A stretch of DNA of 64,000 bases from Agelaius tricolor (GCA_023055355.1 JALJCS010000001.1:77850881-77914880); one strand, 5' to 3'. Shown: positions 29,601 to 44,600, counted from the stretch's first letter. A program made the numbers and translations. Notes: generated by a model from the letters alone, not told the origin.

Positions 29601-32600
29601 CCATTAGATACCTGTCACTGAAATTCAAAGTTCTTCACAAATGTCCAAGAAAATAAATAAGTGGTCTTAGATGTATTTATTTGGTATTTTTTTCCTCTTT
29701 TAGTCAGCTGATGTCAAATGCTAGTGTACAAACTGATACTAGAAAGGCAAGTGATGGCCTTGTTTGAGGTCTTACTAAGTTTGCATATTTTGTGAACTAA
29801 CAAACAAGGAAAATATAATCATAAAATAACAGATTGAAAACGATACATTTCCCAGTCTTTCAGGTGTGTTAGTGGAATAAGAACACTGCAGAAGTCAGTG
29901 GTTACATGGTTGCTGAAAAGCAAAGAGAGAGATTTCTATACGAGCTTTGGCAGAGCATTATGGTTAAGACACAATTTTCTCGTGCAAGTTCACACTTCAG
30001 GTACAAAGATCTTTAAAAGCAACCCTGTTTATACAGGAGGGAGTATTGAAGGACAACTTAAAAGTTTAATCAGGTTGCTGAGTAATCCTGGAAGAAGAAG
30101 TAGACAGGAGGAATCTCATCTTTCAAACTGTGTCAGTCTGCCTGCCTTGTCTGTAGACATCGCTTTCTCTATTATCACTACACCTTTATCAATTTGGTCA
30201 TCCTTTCTCATCCAGAAAAATAATAATTAAAAAAATCACATCTAAAATAAGTGGGGAGGGAAGGGGCTGTGGATTGAATGCTGGTTTTAGATTTTACAGG
30301 AATGTGTTTAAAGGTTGTTGGTTTTCAGGGCTTTTTAATGAACTTTAGATTGCAAATAGGTCAAAAATGCATTCATTATCTTGCTTCCAGATTGTTGTAT
30401 TATTTCTTGCATGGCATTTCTTACATGCTTTTGGGGGATCCCTCTTTTCCTGTACCAATCCTTGGCACAAAAAGGGACAGCAGATATTATAAAGTATGAA
30501 TGTGGATTTCTATTTAATAAAGATAATTTTAATGATATTGCAGTGTTCAATTACCAGAAAACGTGTGAAAGCCACCCTCAGTGTGCCTACTAATCCTCTT
30601 AGACAGGCTTTGCATACATCAAGGAGGGACTTAATATTTAATTATGCTCTAGGTGCTGTAAGTAGTGGTCCCACAAATCAATGTGCTGGGAAACAGGCCA
30701 GCTCCTACAAAATTAAAAATGTACTTTATGGAAGCAGCTACCTATCAAACATTCAGAAACACAGTGATTTCCAGTTCTCTAATGATTAGTTAACAAAATT
30801 AAAAATTCAGGGGTCCTCATTTTTCAAAGGCTTGAGAGTCTTTAATTCACATTCCAGTAGCATCCCACGCTATGGAGGAGGAGGAGGCATGCCTTGTTTT
30901 AATCCCCTTGATGAATTTTATCTGAGCTCTTCAGGTTCTGTAATTTTCTAGTTAACTGGTGCATGAAAAATATGGTTCAAAATACTGACTTTTTCTATAT
31001 TAAAAAATGTTGGAGGGGGAAGAAAGACATCATTTAGAATGTTGGTATCAAAATTTATCTGCATTCATCTAAGATGGGAAATCCATTTATTTTCAAATAA
31101 TATAAAAATATAGTCTGTAATGACTCAGTAGTGTCTAACAAGCCTGAAGTGTCAGCTGACAGGTTATGTGTGTGTATGTGTAGTTAGCTGTTGAGCTCAG
31201 TGACCAGCTACAAGGCATAGGTTACAGAAATGAGTTGGGGTTTGCCTCAGGAAGTTACAGGGGCACTAAAAAGCTTCTGGAAGTATACCAAGGCTTACTT
31301 TCATATACAAAGTTATTCATTGTGAAGCTTCTACAAGACCCACCTTTTCTTGAAAGGATTGTTTCATTATTATGCAAATACAAAATGTAATTACTACTTG
31401 CATGCCACTTAAATGCAAATAGCTTTGTCATTTAGAGAAGGTAATCTCATTTAGCCTTCTCCCTCATATTGTTATATTATAGTTTTTTCATGATCTTGGA
31501 GTATAGAGAGCTGCTGAGGGCTAAATGTTTTTGAAAATTTGAAGGAACATCTATTAAGGATTTAAAAGTGTAACTTTGGGCGCTTCTCTTATTTATTTTT
31601 TTTTCTAAAGTTTAGCTTTGAAATATTGGCAGATTAATTGGTGTTGTGTGTGTGGGATGTGCACAAAACATTTTCCTTCCTTCCTGCCTGTGTGGCAGTT
31701 GATGTATGGCATATGCAAACTTGTGTCTCAGCAACCTTAGTAATGTCTGCATTGACTTTCCGAGAGCTTGGGGTGGCTGTCAAGACTCCATTGCTGCTTT
31801 GTTCATCTTTTAACCCTGTTAATGAAAAACTTGCAATGAAAAATGTGTTAATGAAAAATGGTGTTTCTTCATGCTAGTTCCTTGAGAAAGGTCTCAATGG
31901 GAATATCAATGTCCAGTGATTTTCAACTTTTTCCCATTTCCTCTTCTCGTGTCATAGATTTACACATGAGAAGTCCATTTTGTTGAAGCCATTTATCAGG
32001 TAACAATGGAACGTGTATTTAGTTTGATCTGGCAAAACACAGGGGAAGGAGCTGTATCTGTTTTATCCTCAGCCATCTTTTATTTGTGAAAAATGCTTAA
32101 TTAGAAGAAAGATTTATGTTCCTATCAACTCTGAGTAAATTTGTTATGATGTTGTTTATAATTCTAGAGACATTGTTTCTCTGCTGGTAATGCATAAAAA
32201 TTAAGCTTAAGAAATTTAATTTAAGTTTTAATTAATATTTTAAAACACTAATTTCCATTCCTTGAAGATGCAATTCATCCATATGAAAACATGTGATTTT
32301 CTTTTTCAGGGAACATAAATTGTAGCGTGTATGATTAATTAAATACTTTTAGATGCAAATGAAATATTCTCCATTAACTACACAAGTATAGCAGATAAGA
32401 CAAAGTGTAGAGAAAAGCAGCAGTGTGAGTGCACACAAGTTTTGAATTGAGCCCTGGGCACTGCAATGCTCTGTGACCAGTAGCAGTTGCTTCAAAGGAA
32501 GATAAGAATGCTCTGGGGTGGATTGATGGGGGATCATTCACTCTCCCTCATAGGTCTTTTGTAATGAAGGTTTAAGTGCAGAATGGTTGAAACAGTGTAT

Positions 32601-35600
32601 AATCAGTTTTGAATTATTAAGAAATTATTAAGAAAAATTAAGAGCTTATTTGCAATATAATCAGACATCTGTTATTGTATTTCAAAGAAATCAGTGGATA
32701 AACTGTGATTCAATCTTGGGCATCCCCTGCTAAATTTTCAGCCTTAGGACACACCATGCTTCACTGAGCACAAAACATGCTGAAACTTTGTGAAGGAGGG
32801 ATGCCATCCAGAGGGACCTGGACAAGCTCAAAAAGTGAGCCCGTGGGAATCTCATGAGTTTTACAAGATCAAGCGCTGGTGCTGCACCTGGACTGGGGAA
32901 AGTCCTGTTGTCAGTCCAGGCTGGGGGATGAACAAACAGAGCCAGAGCAGCCTGGCTGAGAAGGACTTGGGGGTGCTGTGGGTGAGAGGCTGGACATGAC
33001 CCAGCCATGTGCCCCTGCAGCCCAGAAAGACAAATGTGCCCTGGGCTGCATCCAAAGCAACGTGGGCAGCAGGGGAGGGAGGGGATTCTGCCCCTCTGCC
33101 CTGGTGAGAGATGCCCTGCATCCAGCCCTGAAGTCTCCATGAGCAGAAGGCTGTTGGAGTGCATCCAGAGGAGGCCACCAAGATGATTTGAGGGAGGGAG
33201 CATTTCTCTTGTGAGGAAAGGCTGAGAGAATTGGGATTGTTCAGCCTGGAAAAGAGAAAACATTGGGATGACCTAATTATGGCCTTCCAGCACCTGGAAG
33301 GAGCCACCAAAGTAGATGGGGAAGGACTTTTTACAAGAGCCTGAAGTGACAGGACAGGGTGGAATGGCTTCAGACTGGAAGAGAGTAGGTTTAAACTAAG
33401 TGGTAGAAAAAAAGTCCTTACTGTGAAGGTGGCGAGGCACTGGAACAGGTTGTCCATAGAAGTTGGGGTTGCCCCATTCCTGGGAGTATTTTAAGGCAAG
33501 CTTGGAAGGGGCTTTGATCAACCTGGTGTAGTGGAAGGTGTCCCTGCCCATGGCAGGGGTGTTGGAACTGGATGCTTTCTAAGGTCCCTTCCAACCCAAA
33601 GCATTCTGTGATTCTATGACTTAACCTTTTTTTGTGATTTGTTAAGTTTTGTGGTTTTTTAGGATATTAAAATTCATAAAATCAAATTTTTTATTCACTA
33701 GACTTTTTCCCTTAATCTGTTGTTTACTCTCAGTAACCAATTCCAGTCACACCACCTCCTCCACAGCTTTTTCTCTCCATAAGTATCTTCTCCTCTATCT
33801 CAAAACCCACTGTGATATGTAGTACACCTCCTGAGAAAGGTAATTGGAGAAGTGAATATGCTGTCCTTGTGGAAATTAAGACTCCATGGTTATGCATTCC
33901 AGCACCTTGATTGCTGTCTTGACTTCATCTGTACATCAACCAGAGTTCTCTGGATTTCATTTAGTGAGGCTCAGGTTACTGTTTTGACTTGATTAGACTA
34001 ATTTAGCATATTTTAAAATGCAGTAGTGTTACCATTGTTACATTTTATTTGCCATCATAGAGTCGTTTACTTACCTAAGACTTTTGTTTTTAAGTCTTTT
34101 GGAGGTTTCTTTTGACATAAACTAGCCTTGACAATCATTTGTCTGCGTTTTTGTCTGTTCCATGCTTGCAGTCTCCCCAAAACATAGTTTATGTAAACAA
34201 GGAAGCAGCCATAAACCCATGAGAAATTCTACTTTTTACCTTTACTATTTGGTTATAAACTGCTTTTTTTGTTTACATTTTTGGGTGGGTTTTTTTTTCC
34301 TCTTAATAGATTATGCCCTTCAGTGTCTCTAGTCACGAATGTAGTTCTAAGCCCTTTGAAAATATAAGTAAATTGTAAAACTGGTTTTCTTTAGGCATTA
34401 TTAGTATTAGTATCTTAAATGAGTGTGTTTTTATAAATAACTGTGACAATAGATGCTGTCCTTTTTTCTAAACAGTTTTCTTATTCCATCAGCCATTGTG
34501 CTTGTTGACAATTCTTATCTAGAGATCTGCAAACTCTGTATCATCTGAGGGACCTCAGGTATTCTTAAAATAGTTCTTACTTTATAGGAATTTGTGATAT
34601 TTCATGTTGATTGAGAGAGTAAGGGGTTCTTTTTCCACATTGCTGCTATTGTTACTCAGGGACCCAGCTATCAAGACTGTGACTGCATCAGCTACACCAA
34701 ATCAAAAAGAAAACCACCAACTGCAGTGCTTCTGTAATGCCATTTGGTATGACAGGTGCTGCCTGCCCTATTCAGATTATTTTTACGGCTGCAACAGAGC
34801 TACTCACTTATTTCAGTTTTTACAGCTTAAATAATTTTGTGATAACCATCCACCTGCTATTTTATTTGCTCCTGCCTAGATGATAACAACAATGAAGGAA
34901 TTTTTCTTTTTTTTTTTAACTGGAAAGAGTAATACTGAAATAATTGGAGTTGACATCAACAATCTTCTGTTCCTGTAAGACAGTGTCTTAGTTTAGTTGG
35001 AGTCTTTCTTTGTAGAAATATATCTTTGACTTTTCTAGTCCTGCCTATTTGCAGGAAGATGTTTTTGGAAGTACTAATTCTGAAAATGTTTCACTTACAT
35101 GTAAACAGCTTTTAAAAGAATTTTTCTTTATTAGCCAGAATTGCAGACTTTGGTTATCAAGACAGCAGTTATGCATAGGGGTGAATACTGTGAGCTTGTG
35201 GATCCTGCTTGATGGTAGTGATGATTAAAAGGGAAAATTAGAAACCACTTGTGTATCATAGGAAGGAAATGGCTGATGCTGAGTTAACAGCTTAAAAGAC
35301 ATATATAAAGATGAAAATCTTGTCATTTCTGGGCTGTATCTTCTAATGCTGTTGTCTGGTCTGTTAGAGTATTTATATAATATATAAATTCTGAATTATA
35401 TAACAATGATTAGTAGTTGGTGCATACACAGAAGATTACTTAACATGTCTGTGAGTCCCTCATGTTGCACAAGTGTTAGTTTTAACTATACATGCATCCA
35501 AATTTTTACATATTAGCTCACACCTAGTCAATATACAATTTAAATAATGTATGTTAGTCCTGTCTCTTTCAGTTCCATCTAGCTAGCTATAGGAGTCTTT

Positions 35601-38600
35601 CAAAAGCATCTTTCTTTTTCATTATTTGCTGTTATTCTCCCTACCAATATCTATGTACAGCCCTCAGAGGTTTTCTCTGTACTTGCAGATTAGGACATAG
35701 TCTCCTGCAGAATACAAATGAATGGATTTTGTTTTCTGCACGAGTTATTCATTTTATGCATTAGGCAACACATTTGTGTTTATTGAATCTATATGCATTT
35801 CTTAGTGAGCTGCATATGAAGCAGATAAGGAATTAAACAATATATAAATCACTTCAGAAGAAAAAAGTTCTTGAGTATTTCTATAAGAACTCAACATGTG
35901 GCTAAGCCTTAGTTTGATTCATCACCAGTAGGCTTCTTGTTGATTTGTTTTTTTAACTTGAATCTCATAACTTGCATATCTTGTACACTGGCTTTAATTT
36001 GAGCAGGATTTTACCTGTTCTATTATGTGCATCTCTTTAGTTTCTGCATGCAGCAAGCTTGCATATGTGCTCAGAATTCAATAATAGTTTTACTATGTGA
36101 AGCCCAGCTCTCAGGAAAGTGCAGGAACACCTGACTTCAGAGTTCTTCCTCCTCTGGGATATAAGGCACGGGTTGTGAACAGTGAGTTTGTTCATGCAAA
36201 ACCCTTGACTTCAGTTTTAATTTTGAATTGATTGCTCTAAGATTGTAGTTTTGATAGCAGACACTTCCTTCTGGTCTGTCAGACAGTGTTTATGGCTTTC
36301 AGTCTAGGTCAGAGCAGCCCATGGTCAATGAGTCCAGCTCCTGGCCCTGCACAGGACACCCCAGGAGTCACAAGGCACACCCAGTGCCTGAGACCACTGT
36401 CCAAACACTTCCTGAGCTCTGTCAGGCTGGTGCTGTGCCCGCTTCTCTAGGGAGCCTCTTCCAGTGCCCAGCCACCCCTCCTGGTGGAGAACCTTTTCCT
36501 AATATCCAGCCTAAACCTCCCTGACACAGTCCTTGGAATGTGGTTGGGGATTTTTGTATTTTTTTTGTTGGTTGGTTTTGTTGTTTTTAAGTAACTATCC
36601 CTTAATAAAACTTGCTTTGCATTAACTGGGAAAACTCCATAAGCATAGCCTTGCAAAAAGCTGCTTTCAAGCAAGGGAATTTAATCTGCAACAAACTGGA
36701 TCATGTTTTAGCTGTTGTGTTTTTTCATTAAACCAGAGCTAAATCCTGTTATTGTACAGGAGCATTTTGTGAGGCCAATGAAACTAATTTTTAAAAGTTG
36801 CTATCTCTCAGCTGTGACTTACTACCACATAAACTTCCATTTACTAAAATGTGTTGAAAGTAGAATTATCAAAATGTGAACTAGGGTTGATAGAGAAAGC
36901 AAGATCAAAACAGCCTGTTTAAAGCTAACAGGCTCCTTTGCCCTTGACTTTCTCCATCCTTTGTATCCTTGCCCATATACTAATGGACCAGTGGCTGAAT
37001 GATATCGTGGTTTGTTTTTCCAAGCCTGCTATTAGTCTCTCCAGCCTGACCCTGTTGTGTCCTGGAGGATTTTTCCCTCAATCACAATTTACAAGTTGTT
37101 TAATGTGGATTTTTTTAAAAGAAATCCTAGTTTAGAAATAATGGGATGCTGGTGTATGTTGCAGGGTATAGCACTTTTGGTTTTGCCTTGAAAAAGGGTT
37201 TACTGTTGCTCTAGCATGTGAAAATCTTGAATAAGATGTTTAATATGTGTTTGTGGTTTTGCATTGTTTCACAAGTAAATAATGTGTCTAACATCAAAGC
37301 TGATAGGATTTCTAACATCTTGAAACAGTTTGAAGATGATGAAATAAATAACAGCCTTTAAAAGCTCCTAATCTTACATGTGCAGAGTCAGTTGCTATGC
37401 AATTTCAGGAAGAGTTGTATAGTGTTGCAGATTGTGTTTGTTTTTTGGGGGTTTTTGACTGACTTTTGACATTTGTGTTCATATTAGCAATAATTGACTT
37501 TAAAATTTCTATTTAACTTGTAATTTTATATGTCCTTTGTAAAAAACTTTTAACTTTGCAGCCTTGTACCGGAGGTAGGTTTCAGTAACTTATATTTGTG
37601 CAGACTTTCAGTAGCTCCATAGAGAGCAGGGAATGACAGATTACAGCCTGACATGCAAAGTGGAAGGACTACTTTCTTCAGTGACCAAACCCTACTGGCC
37701 TGTTATATAGAAAGGACAGTATTTTCTTTGCTGATTTAGTTAATTAGATTGTGAACTCTTTGGGGCAAGGCTGTTGAATTTTTGAGCCATGAACAGCACA
37801 TCAAGATGGCAGTTACAGCAATGCAGTCAAACTGCTACCAATCCTTTCAGTTGTTGTTTATAAACCACGTTAAGCCCCGTCTAATGAGTGGAAGGAAATT
37901 TTAGCATCAGTGTTCCCTATCTTAAATCTGAATAAAATCTTTGATGTCACATCTGCCTATTACTTTGAGATGCAGCACAGATAAATTCTCTATCACTACA
38001 GCTTGGGCAGGGGGGGTGGGGAGATACATAAAATCAGCATTTTACAAGGAAGTTCTGAGAAATTGCAGAACAATTGTCTATTGTAGCAGTAAGGGACAGT
38101 CAAATGCCTGCTTAGTGTTTCTATTTTCAATGCCATTTTAATTCAAATTTATGCTGCAGTGTTGAACATGAACATATTTTGAAATACTTACATTTACCAT
38201 CTGGTAGATGTAATAAAATTAATTTTATAATCATGTAAAACAGTAAGCTTTTGGTTGCATTCCTTGGTAACAGCAAATTTTTCTGCCTTGAGGACAGGGA
38301 GTTGCTTTTAATCATGGATATAGCTTTTCTCAATAAACAAGCAATTGTAGTGAAAATATTTTTCTGATTTCATTTATAAACATGCTTATAATTTATCTCC
38401 TTTGTAGTCAGCAAAATCTGTTAATGAAAACTGTGGCTCTGTCACATTGACCCAGAGTAAAATTGAATTTGCAGAATAGATACCAGTGGACAGAGGGAGG
38501 TCGGAGTCTCTCTGCATTAGTTTTCCTGCTCACCATTCTCATACAAAAATAGCATTTTTCTATTATCTCAGAGGAAGGAGAGAGTTGAATTGACTGGGTC

Positions 38601-41600
38601 TTTTTATTGGCATTTCCATTTTTTTTTTCAAACAAAAGGCACTCTCATCAACCAAGTCAGTCAGCACCAGATTGTCAAATTAAATAGCTTTAGCAATAAA
38701 GCATTTGCAAGTCTATCAGATGTGTCTGTCCTGTTGGATCAGGAGACCAGGATTTCATTAGTGGATATCTAGAACTTAAGGACACAGTTCAGATACAGCT
38801 ACATTCCAAAGTTGCTGTAAATACTGGTTTTAACTTTGATTTCAGGAGTAAGATGATGTATCAAACTAAACCACTGATTCTGCAGTGTTTTAGTTTGGTA
38901 CATTATCTCACTCCTCTGCCATGCCAAAGGCCTTTTTTTATCAGTCTTGTGTGATTTCCACAGTTTTATTAAACTTCATCATTCTTCAAGTGCATCATCT
39001 TACAGTTTTTGTAAAACTTTAGGTTTCCAGAAGCTACATAACTAACTTGTGAGGCAGCTTTTCATATTTGGACTCCTTCATCCATACCACAGGTGATGAG
39101 TATGAATCAAATAACAAATCCGTAGAATAACATTATGAGTCAAAACTTAGTGCATTGAAAGTCGATAAACTGAGTGCTTTCAACATTTTGGGCATCTAAT
39201 AGGATCTAATCTGTGAGGAAAGAGTCTTGTAAGATTTAAGGTAAGTCTAAAAGATTTGATCGTAAGGCAGAAAAGCTGGATGTATTTGAAGAGAAATTTT
39301 AAGTGCACAGAGTTTTTAATTCAACACTGAATCTCTTGTAGGCTATGACAAGCTCATGCTGTTTGTGTAGCCAGGATTTTGCTTTGTGAATTTCCTGTAT
39401 GATTTTTTTGAAGGAACCATTAACATATGCAGATGTTTGTATATTCTTGTTTCTGAACATATGTAGTCCCTCAGTAATGAAATTGTGTGTTTTAACAGTT
39501 TAACATAAGGTTTGGCTTTACTTAATTTGTATTTTGTTTTATAATCTATCATGAGGATAATTTCTACAATTAATTCCCCTAATTGACTTTCCCATTGTGG
39601 TAAATATTTGTGCAGCCTTTTAATGAGAAACATGATGCCAGCTGTGTTCTACTGCCAAAGAGACTGCCTGAAACTGAGGACAATCAAGTCAGAATTGAGC
39701 AAATCTGTTGTTAAAACTGAAAACCCTGCTTCCCTTTTCCTTGCTTTTGTTGTTTTGTGGTTTGTTTGATTTTTTTATTCCACTTTTTTTTCATATTTCT
39801 TTGGGTTCATCTGAAGTTCATGTCTAGTTTTGGGCCTCGTTATTCTGTTTATTGACAGGTTCTTTACAGGCACTTGTGTTAAGAGGGCTCTGAGCAGTTC
39901 ATGGTGGGTTATCTTGACATGATTAACCTCAGAGCAGTTTAGAAAGATGTTTTGGGGTTTATTTAAAAAAAAAAAAAAAGAAGGAAAAGCAGAGTGCTAT
40001 TGTCCCAGTACCCAGTACAACATTCAGAGTCATCTGAATAGATCATCCAAAATTGCTACAAAGAGAGTGTTCAATTAAAAGTGGATTTTTTATTAATCTG
40101 TTATTACAACAAAACTGAGATGACTAGCCACAGCAACTCATCTCAGCTAGCTTTCACTTTGTGAAGGTGAAATTTCTACCTTTTTACACAGAGCTTGCTC
40201 TGTTTCTGCTGTGGGAGGTGTCTGCTTCCTCACTGTGCTCTCCCCAGACTCAGAAAGCAAAGACAGTAATACAGAGCAAAATTTAAGTTCTCTCTGTGTG
40301 TTTTATATAGATCAATCCATCTGTCTGTCTAGATGTATGTATGTATATACATACAGACACATAGTAAATATAAATGAAAACCCCATTCCTATGTGCTGTT
40401 TCAAGATATTGCTTCCTTTTAGCAAGGAACTGTCACTGAAATCTCTCTTGTTTCACGTTAAAGGGAAGTGACATGCATCTAAAATGTCATAAAAGGAGTG
40501 AATTTTCTCTAGTCTTCTTAAAAAAACACAAATCATTAACACCATAGAAAGTTCACTTAATTTTTATTACTCTTATTGAGAAACATAGGTGACTTGAAAA
40601 AAATGCCATTGTAGAGAGAAATGCTGCAGAAATGCTCTCTTACTTGAGAATAGAAAGGTAATTCTTCTGATTGACTTCAATTGAATTAGCATGTGTTCTG
40701 TCATGAGCAATCATGTTGCAAGGATCTAGCTGTCCAAAACACAAAATTATGGTGCTAGATGAATTAAGCTCATAAAAAATGTAAACCAAAATCTGTAAAG
40801 ATGCATTATTAGGCAGAATTCCTGGAATTCAGTTCATGTTGAGTAGGATGTCTGATCTGCTCTCTGCTACTGGTAGGGGCTTTCTGTGATAGCTTTTCTC
40901 ATGTATTCATACTGTCTTTACCATTTATTGCCATTTTTATGATTATCATTAGAAAGATCTTAAAATTTAGTCTGTGTTTTGAAGTAATGTGCTGTTTGTG
41001 AAGATATAGTAAAATGTACTCAGTGGGCCATCCAGAATGGTATGTACTTGGTTTCAGTATATAAAGAGCTAGTTTTCTGAGAAAGAGGTTTGGGGATGGG
41101 TAAGCAGTGTGAGAGCTTCTGTTGTCTAGCCAGTACTTAACTTGCTAAAATGGTAAATATTTTGGAGCCTTAGAGGTTAACGTCTTCTGTCTCTATTTTC
41201 CTTTCTTGTTTATTTCCTTTCTCTTCTCAACCTTGCCATTTCAATATCTAGTATTATAATACTATACATTATCAAGTAGATATATATATTACAAGTGGGT
41301 AACTGATGTCTGCTATGTGACATTTGCAGTAAAGAAAAATACTTCAAGTGGACAGATCTAGGGAACATTTTTCACTATCTGAAATGTATGGTGCTTTCAG
41401 ATATACTCTGGAGACAGAAGCAAACAGTTTTTCAACACTAAATATTTTAGTCCCAGATTATGTAGGCAACTCAACAAACGCATCAGTAATGTTTGTTTTC
41501 CAGCCTCTTTTGAAAATTTGCCCTTGATGTATCAGAGCCACTTTGAAGAGATTGGGATGCGATCTTTAATCTTTCAGAGTAGCTGTAGAACTAAGGAAGA

Positions 41601-44600
41601 CTTTGTCCATGTTTGAAGTCTTAGAGCTACTTGGGCTGAAACAGAAAAGTTAACATTTAATGCTGTGTATCTTCAGCAGAATTATAAGATGAAACTGAAG
41701 TGTTTGATATTCTGAAAGTTTCTGGACTCTGGAAGAAAAGTTCAGCGTAAAAATGCGTTAATAATACAGAGGGAGCTACTTTGTTATTGTAACAAATAAT
41801 TGTTAAACTCTAAAAACTTGTGTCTGTCAGGTAGGCAGCGAATTGTTATTCCATTTGTGAGAGCCCTCCTGGTGTGATATCCAAACTTTTATACAGCAGT
41901 TATTTCTTATTTAGTAGCAAGTTGCTTCTCATTTACAACAACCTTCCTTTGACAGTCAGACCTTTTAACCTGCACATTTTTACCGTGAAACTGCAGGCAG
42001 TAATTACATTTAAAAGAACCTGTCATCAACTGGAGTGAATTCAAGTCCAGGCAAAAGCTGCAGGTTTGCAACAGAGATAGGCACTTGTCCCAAGACAGAA
42101 TTGTCTGGGAGCTGATAGGGCAGTGGGTTTATTTTCCCTTAGGTTCAAACACCTGTGCAGAGAAATACTGTATTGTTAGCAAGCGTTCTTTGCTGGGGAG
42201 ATTAATTGAGAAGCATCTTTCAAGGCTCTTTTCTAGGTGAGAAAAGATGAGGTGCTGTAAATTCAGATCAAACTATTGAATTTTCATGGATGAGGGGAGT
42301 AGTACATATTAGGAAAGCACTGGACATAGCTATTCTTTGAAAATGTGTGTGTATATTTCTGTACATTGTGAAAAAGAAATTTAGGGAATTTTTGTTTGTA
42401 TGAAGAAGACAGAGATCTGATCCTCTGAGCTAATCAAAGAATGTACTTATGTGAGATTACATTGTTCTAGGAATGTCCACCTAAGTCATTCCACAGCTTT
42501 TGTGTTCTCACATTTTATTTGCATGTAGTTGAAAATGAGAGATAAGAAAATGGGTTTCTGGGAAAATTATGTTCACTGTGTTTCCTGCATTTTGAAGCAG
42601 TGATGTTCTTCACAGATAATTTGTCAATTGCTTTTGAATCATTGATTTCTGGGGTTAAAGAATAATCTGGTTTAGTTTGTTTGTTTGTTTTTTGCCTCTT
42701 TCAGGTAGAGATAACAGATATTGAAAATGAAGAAAAAAGATACCATCTCTTCCTGGGACTTCTGGAGTCCAGTCAGAGTCTGTCTGAGTTTCAGCACTTG
42801 GTCCTGCTGCTTCAGGCTTGGCCACCAATGGACAGGAGCAATGGGTGAGTGTTTCTTCAAACAACCATGTAAGAAAAGAGTTCAAAGTCTAGCTTGATAT
42901 CATGTCGTTTTCAGTCCAGTAGCTGAATAGTCAGTGGCTGGTAGGAGTGCATCCTTTGGAAAGGGTCATACTGGGAAGAATAAATGGTTTATTTAAAGCA
43001 GAGTTGAATCAATCAGTTTCTTGTAAAACCTGTATATACACATATGTAGTCTCTGTGATGAAGGAAGGCAGAAAAACATTTTATTGCCTGAACTGTAGCA
43101 CAGGACAGTGTTCTGTCTACTTATAATTTCAAACTATGTGTTTTGTTCTTGTTTTTAGCAGTATAAACAGAGTCCATTAGAAAAGAACAGAAAGTTCTGA
43201 CTGTTCTTTATATTCAAAGTTACACTTTGCAGAAAGGCCTCTGAAAGGTGATGATGTTCAGATGGATGTGGCAGACAGTCTGCAGGAGGCCTGCGAGGGT
43301 AATGGTACCATGAAATGGCACTTCTCTTGTCTAGACCACTACCTGTTATTTCTGTCTCTGAATAAAGCATCCAAACCAATGTAAGATTAAAGTAATTATA
43401 AGACTTCAGAATTACACCCATAAAGTGGATATTAACTGGAAGTAGTAATTTGGAACATCCAGACTATAGGCAATAAAATATTTTATCAGTTCTTTGGGGT
43501 TTTTTTTGTGACTTTCTAAATAAATTTGAAAGTATAGAATACAGCAGCTAAATTTTTTAACTAATTTTTTAACTAATCACTTCTAAGATATAAGTATTCA
43601 AATAAACTCATGTGGAGAGGCAAGGATCATGCATCTTTCAGAGAGAAGTAATATTAATAAATATTTTGGCTAGCCATTTCTGACAGTAGTTAGGTTAGAG
43701 TTATTACGTGGTATTTATTTTGGATTACTTAAGGGTATTGATTACAACCTATTTTAACTTGGGGACTACATCCACACGCAAAGTGTTTATGTGCATTGAT
43801 TTTTCAGAAAAGTTAAGGCTATCTTTTTCTGAAGAGTAACTATCTTATGTTTGTGTAGAGAACTGGTGGGTTACAAGGTAATCTGTAAAAGTTTTTAACA
43901 TTCAAGCTTGCACTTTGTTTGGAATTTCTGGATAAGCAATAACCTAAATTCTTTAGTGACAGTTTTACAAGCCAAAAATTGTTTTCAGTACATTAAGAAT
44001 TACAAGGACTGCTGTGGGATCTGTCACAAATTCATATTTCAGCTTCCATTTTAAGTTTCAGTTTTGATTGTAATTGCAAATTGGATGCCTCGGTGTGTGG
44101 GAACTGTCAATTTTTTTATAATCTACATACTACCTTTAACAAAAATCTAAAACTTAAAGAACAAAAGGTCAAGTGAAATACTGCTGCAATTATCAAAATC
44201 TGTTTTCTTTGTGTTGAACAGAAAGACTAAAGAGTTTGTGAAAGGAGAGCCCTTCTTGTATATGGGCAGTTCTTGGCTACTGTTCTGTTACAGAGTACAT
44301 AAAAAAAATTACATTATAATATCTACCTCTTGGTGTTATGTTCCTTCAGTCTGACTTCCTACAGTGAAGACCAGAAAGAAAGAAATAAAAGGTGTAGTCA
44401 CAACTAACTGTGGATCAAATTTCAGAGTGGGGAACACCTCTTCGACTTCATCAATCTTGGAAGTGAAAATTTCGGCAAATACTTAGGTTACTTGTATCAT
44501 AACTCTTTTAGAGTATAAAGTAGTTATTATGGCTCCTAGGCAATTACACAGTCACAGTTCTTCCCTCTTCTCCCCTGTTCCATAATTCCACGTTAACAGC

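Larger units (their letters stand above)
27708..42704 (+). other. NBAS: NBAS intron G (15 kb)
   Basis: The longest intron in the window. It holds CR1 fragments at 28858-29030, 32785-33625 and 36308-36535, a possible old MIR/LINE-like tail at 37744-37774, two octamer motifs at 31372-31420, a 72-nt near-perfect hairpin at 38844-38915 and a TG/TA microsatellite palindrome at 40338-40355. The rest is unrecognised AT-rich sequence. Confidence 0.85.

Noticed and set aside
32730..33457. Long minus-strand open frames of 177 and 198 residues
   Set aside because: They lie wholly inside a sense-oriented CR1 3' region and are translations of its opposite strand, not genes.
43155..43421. An 88-residue minus-strand frame in intron H
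   Set aside because: No recognisable domain and no supporting context.
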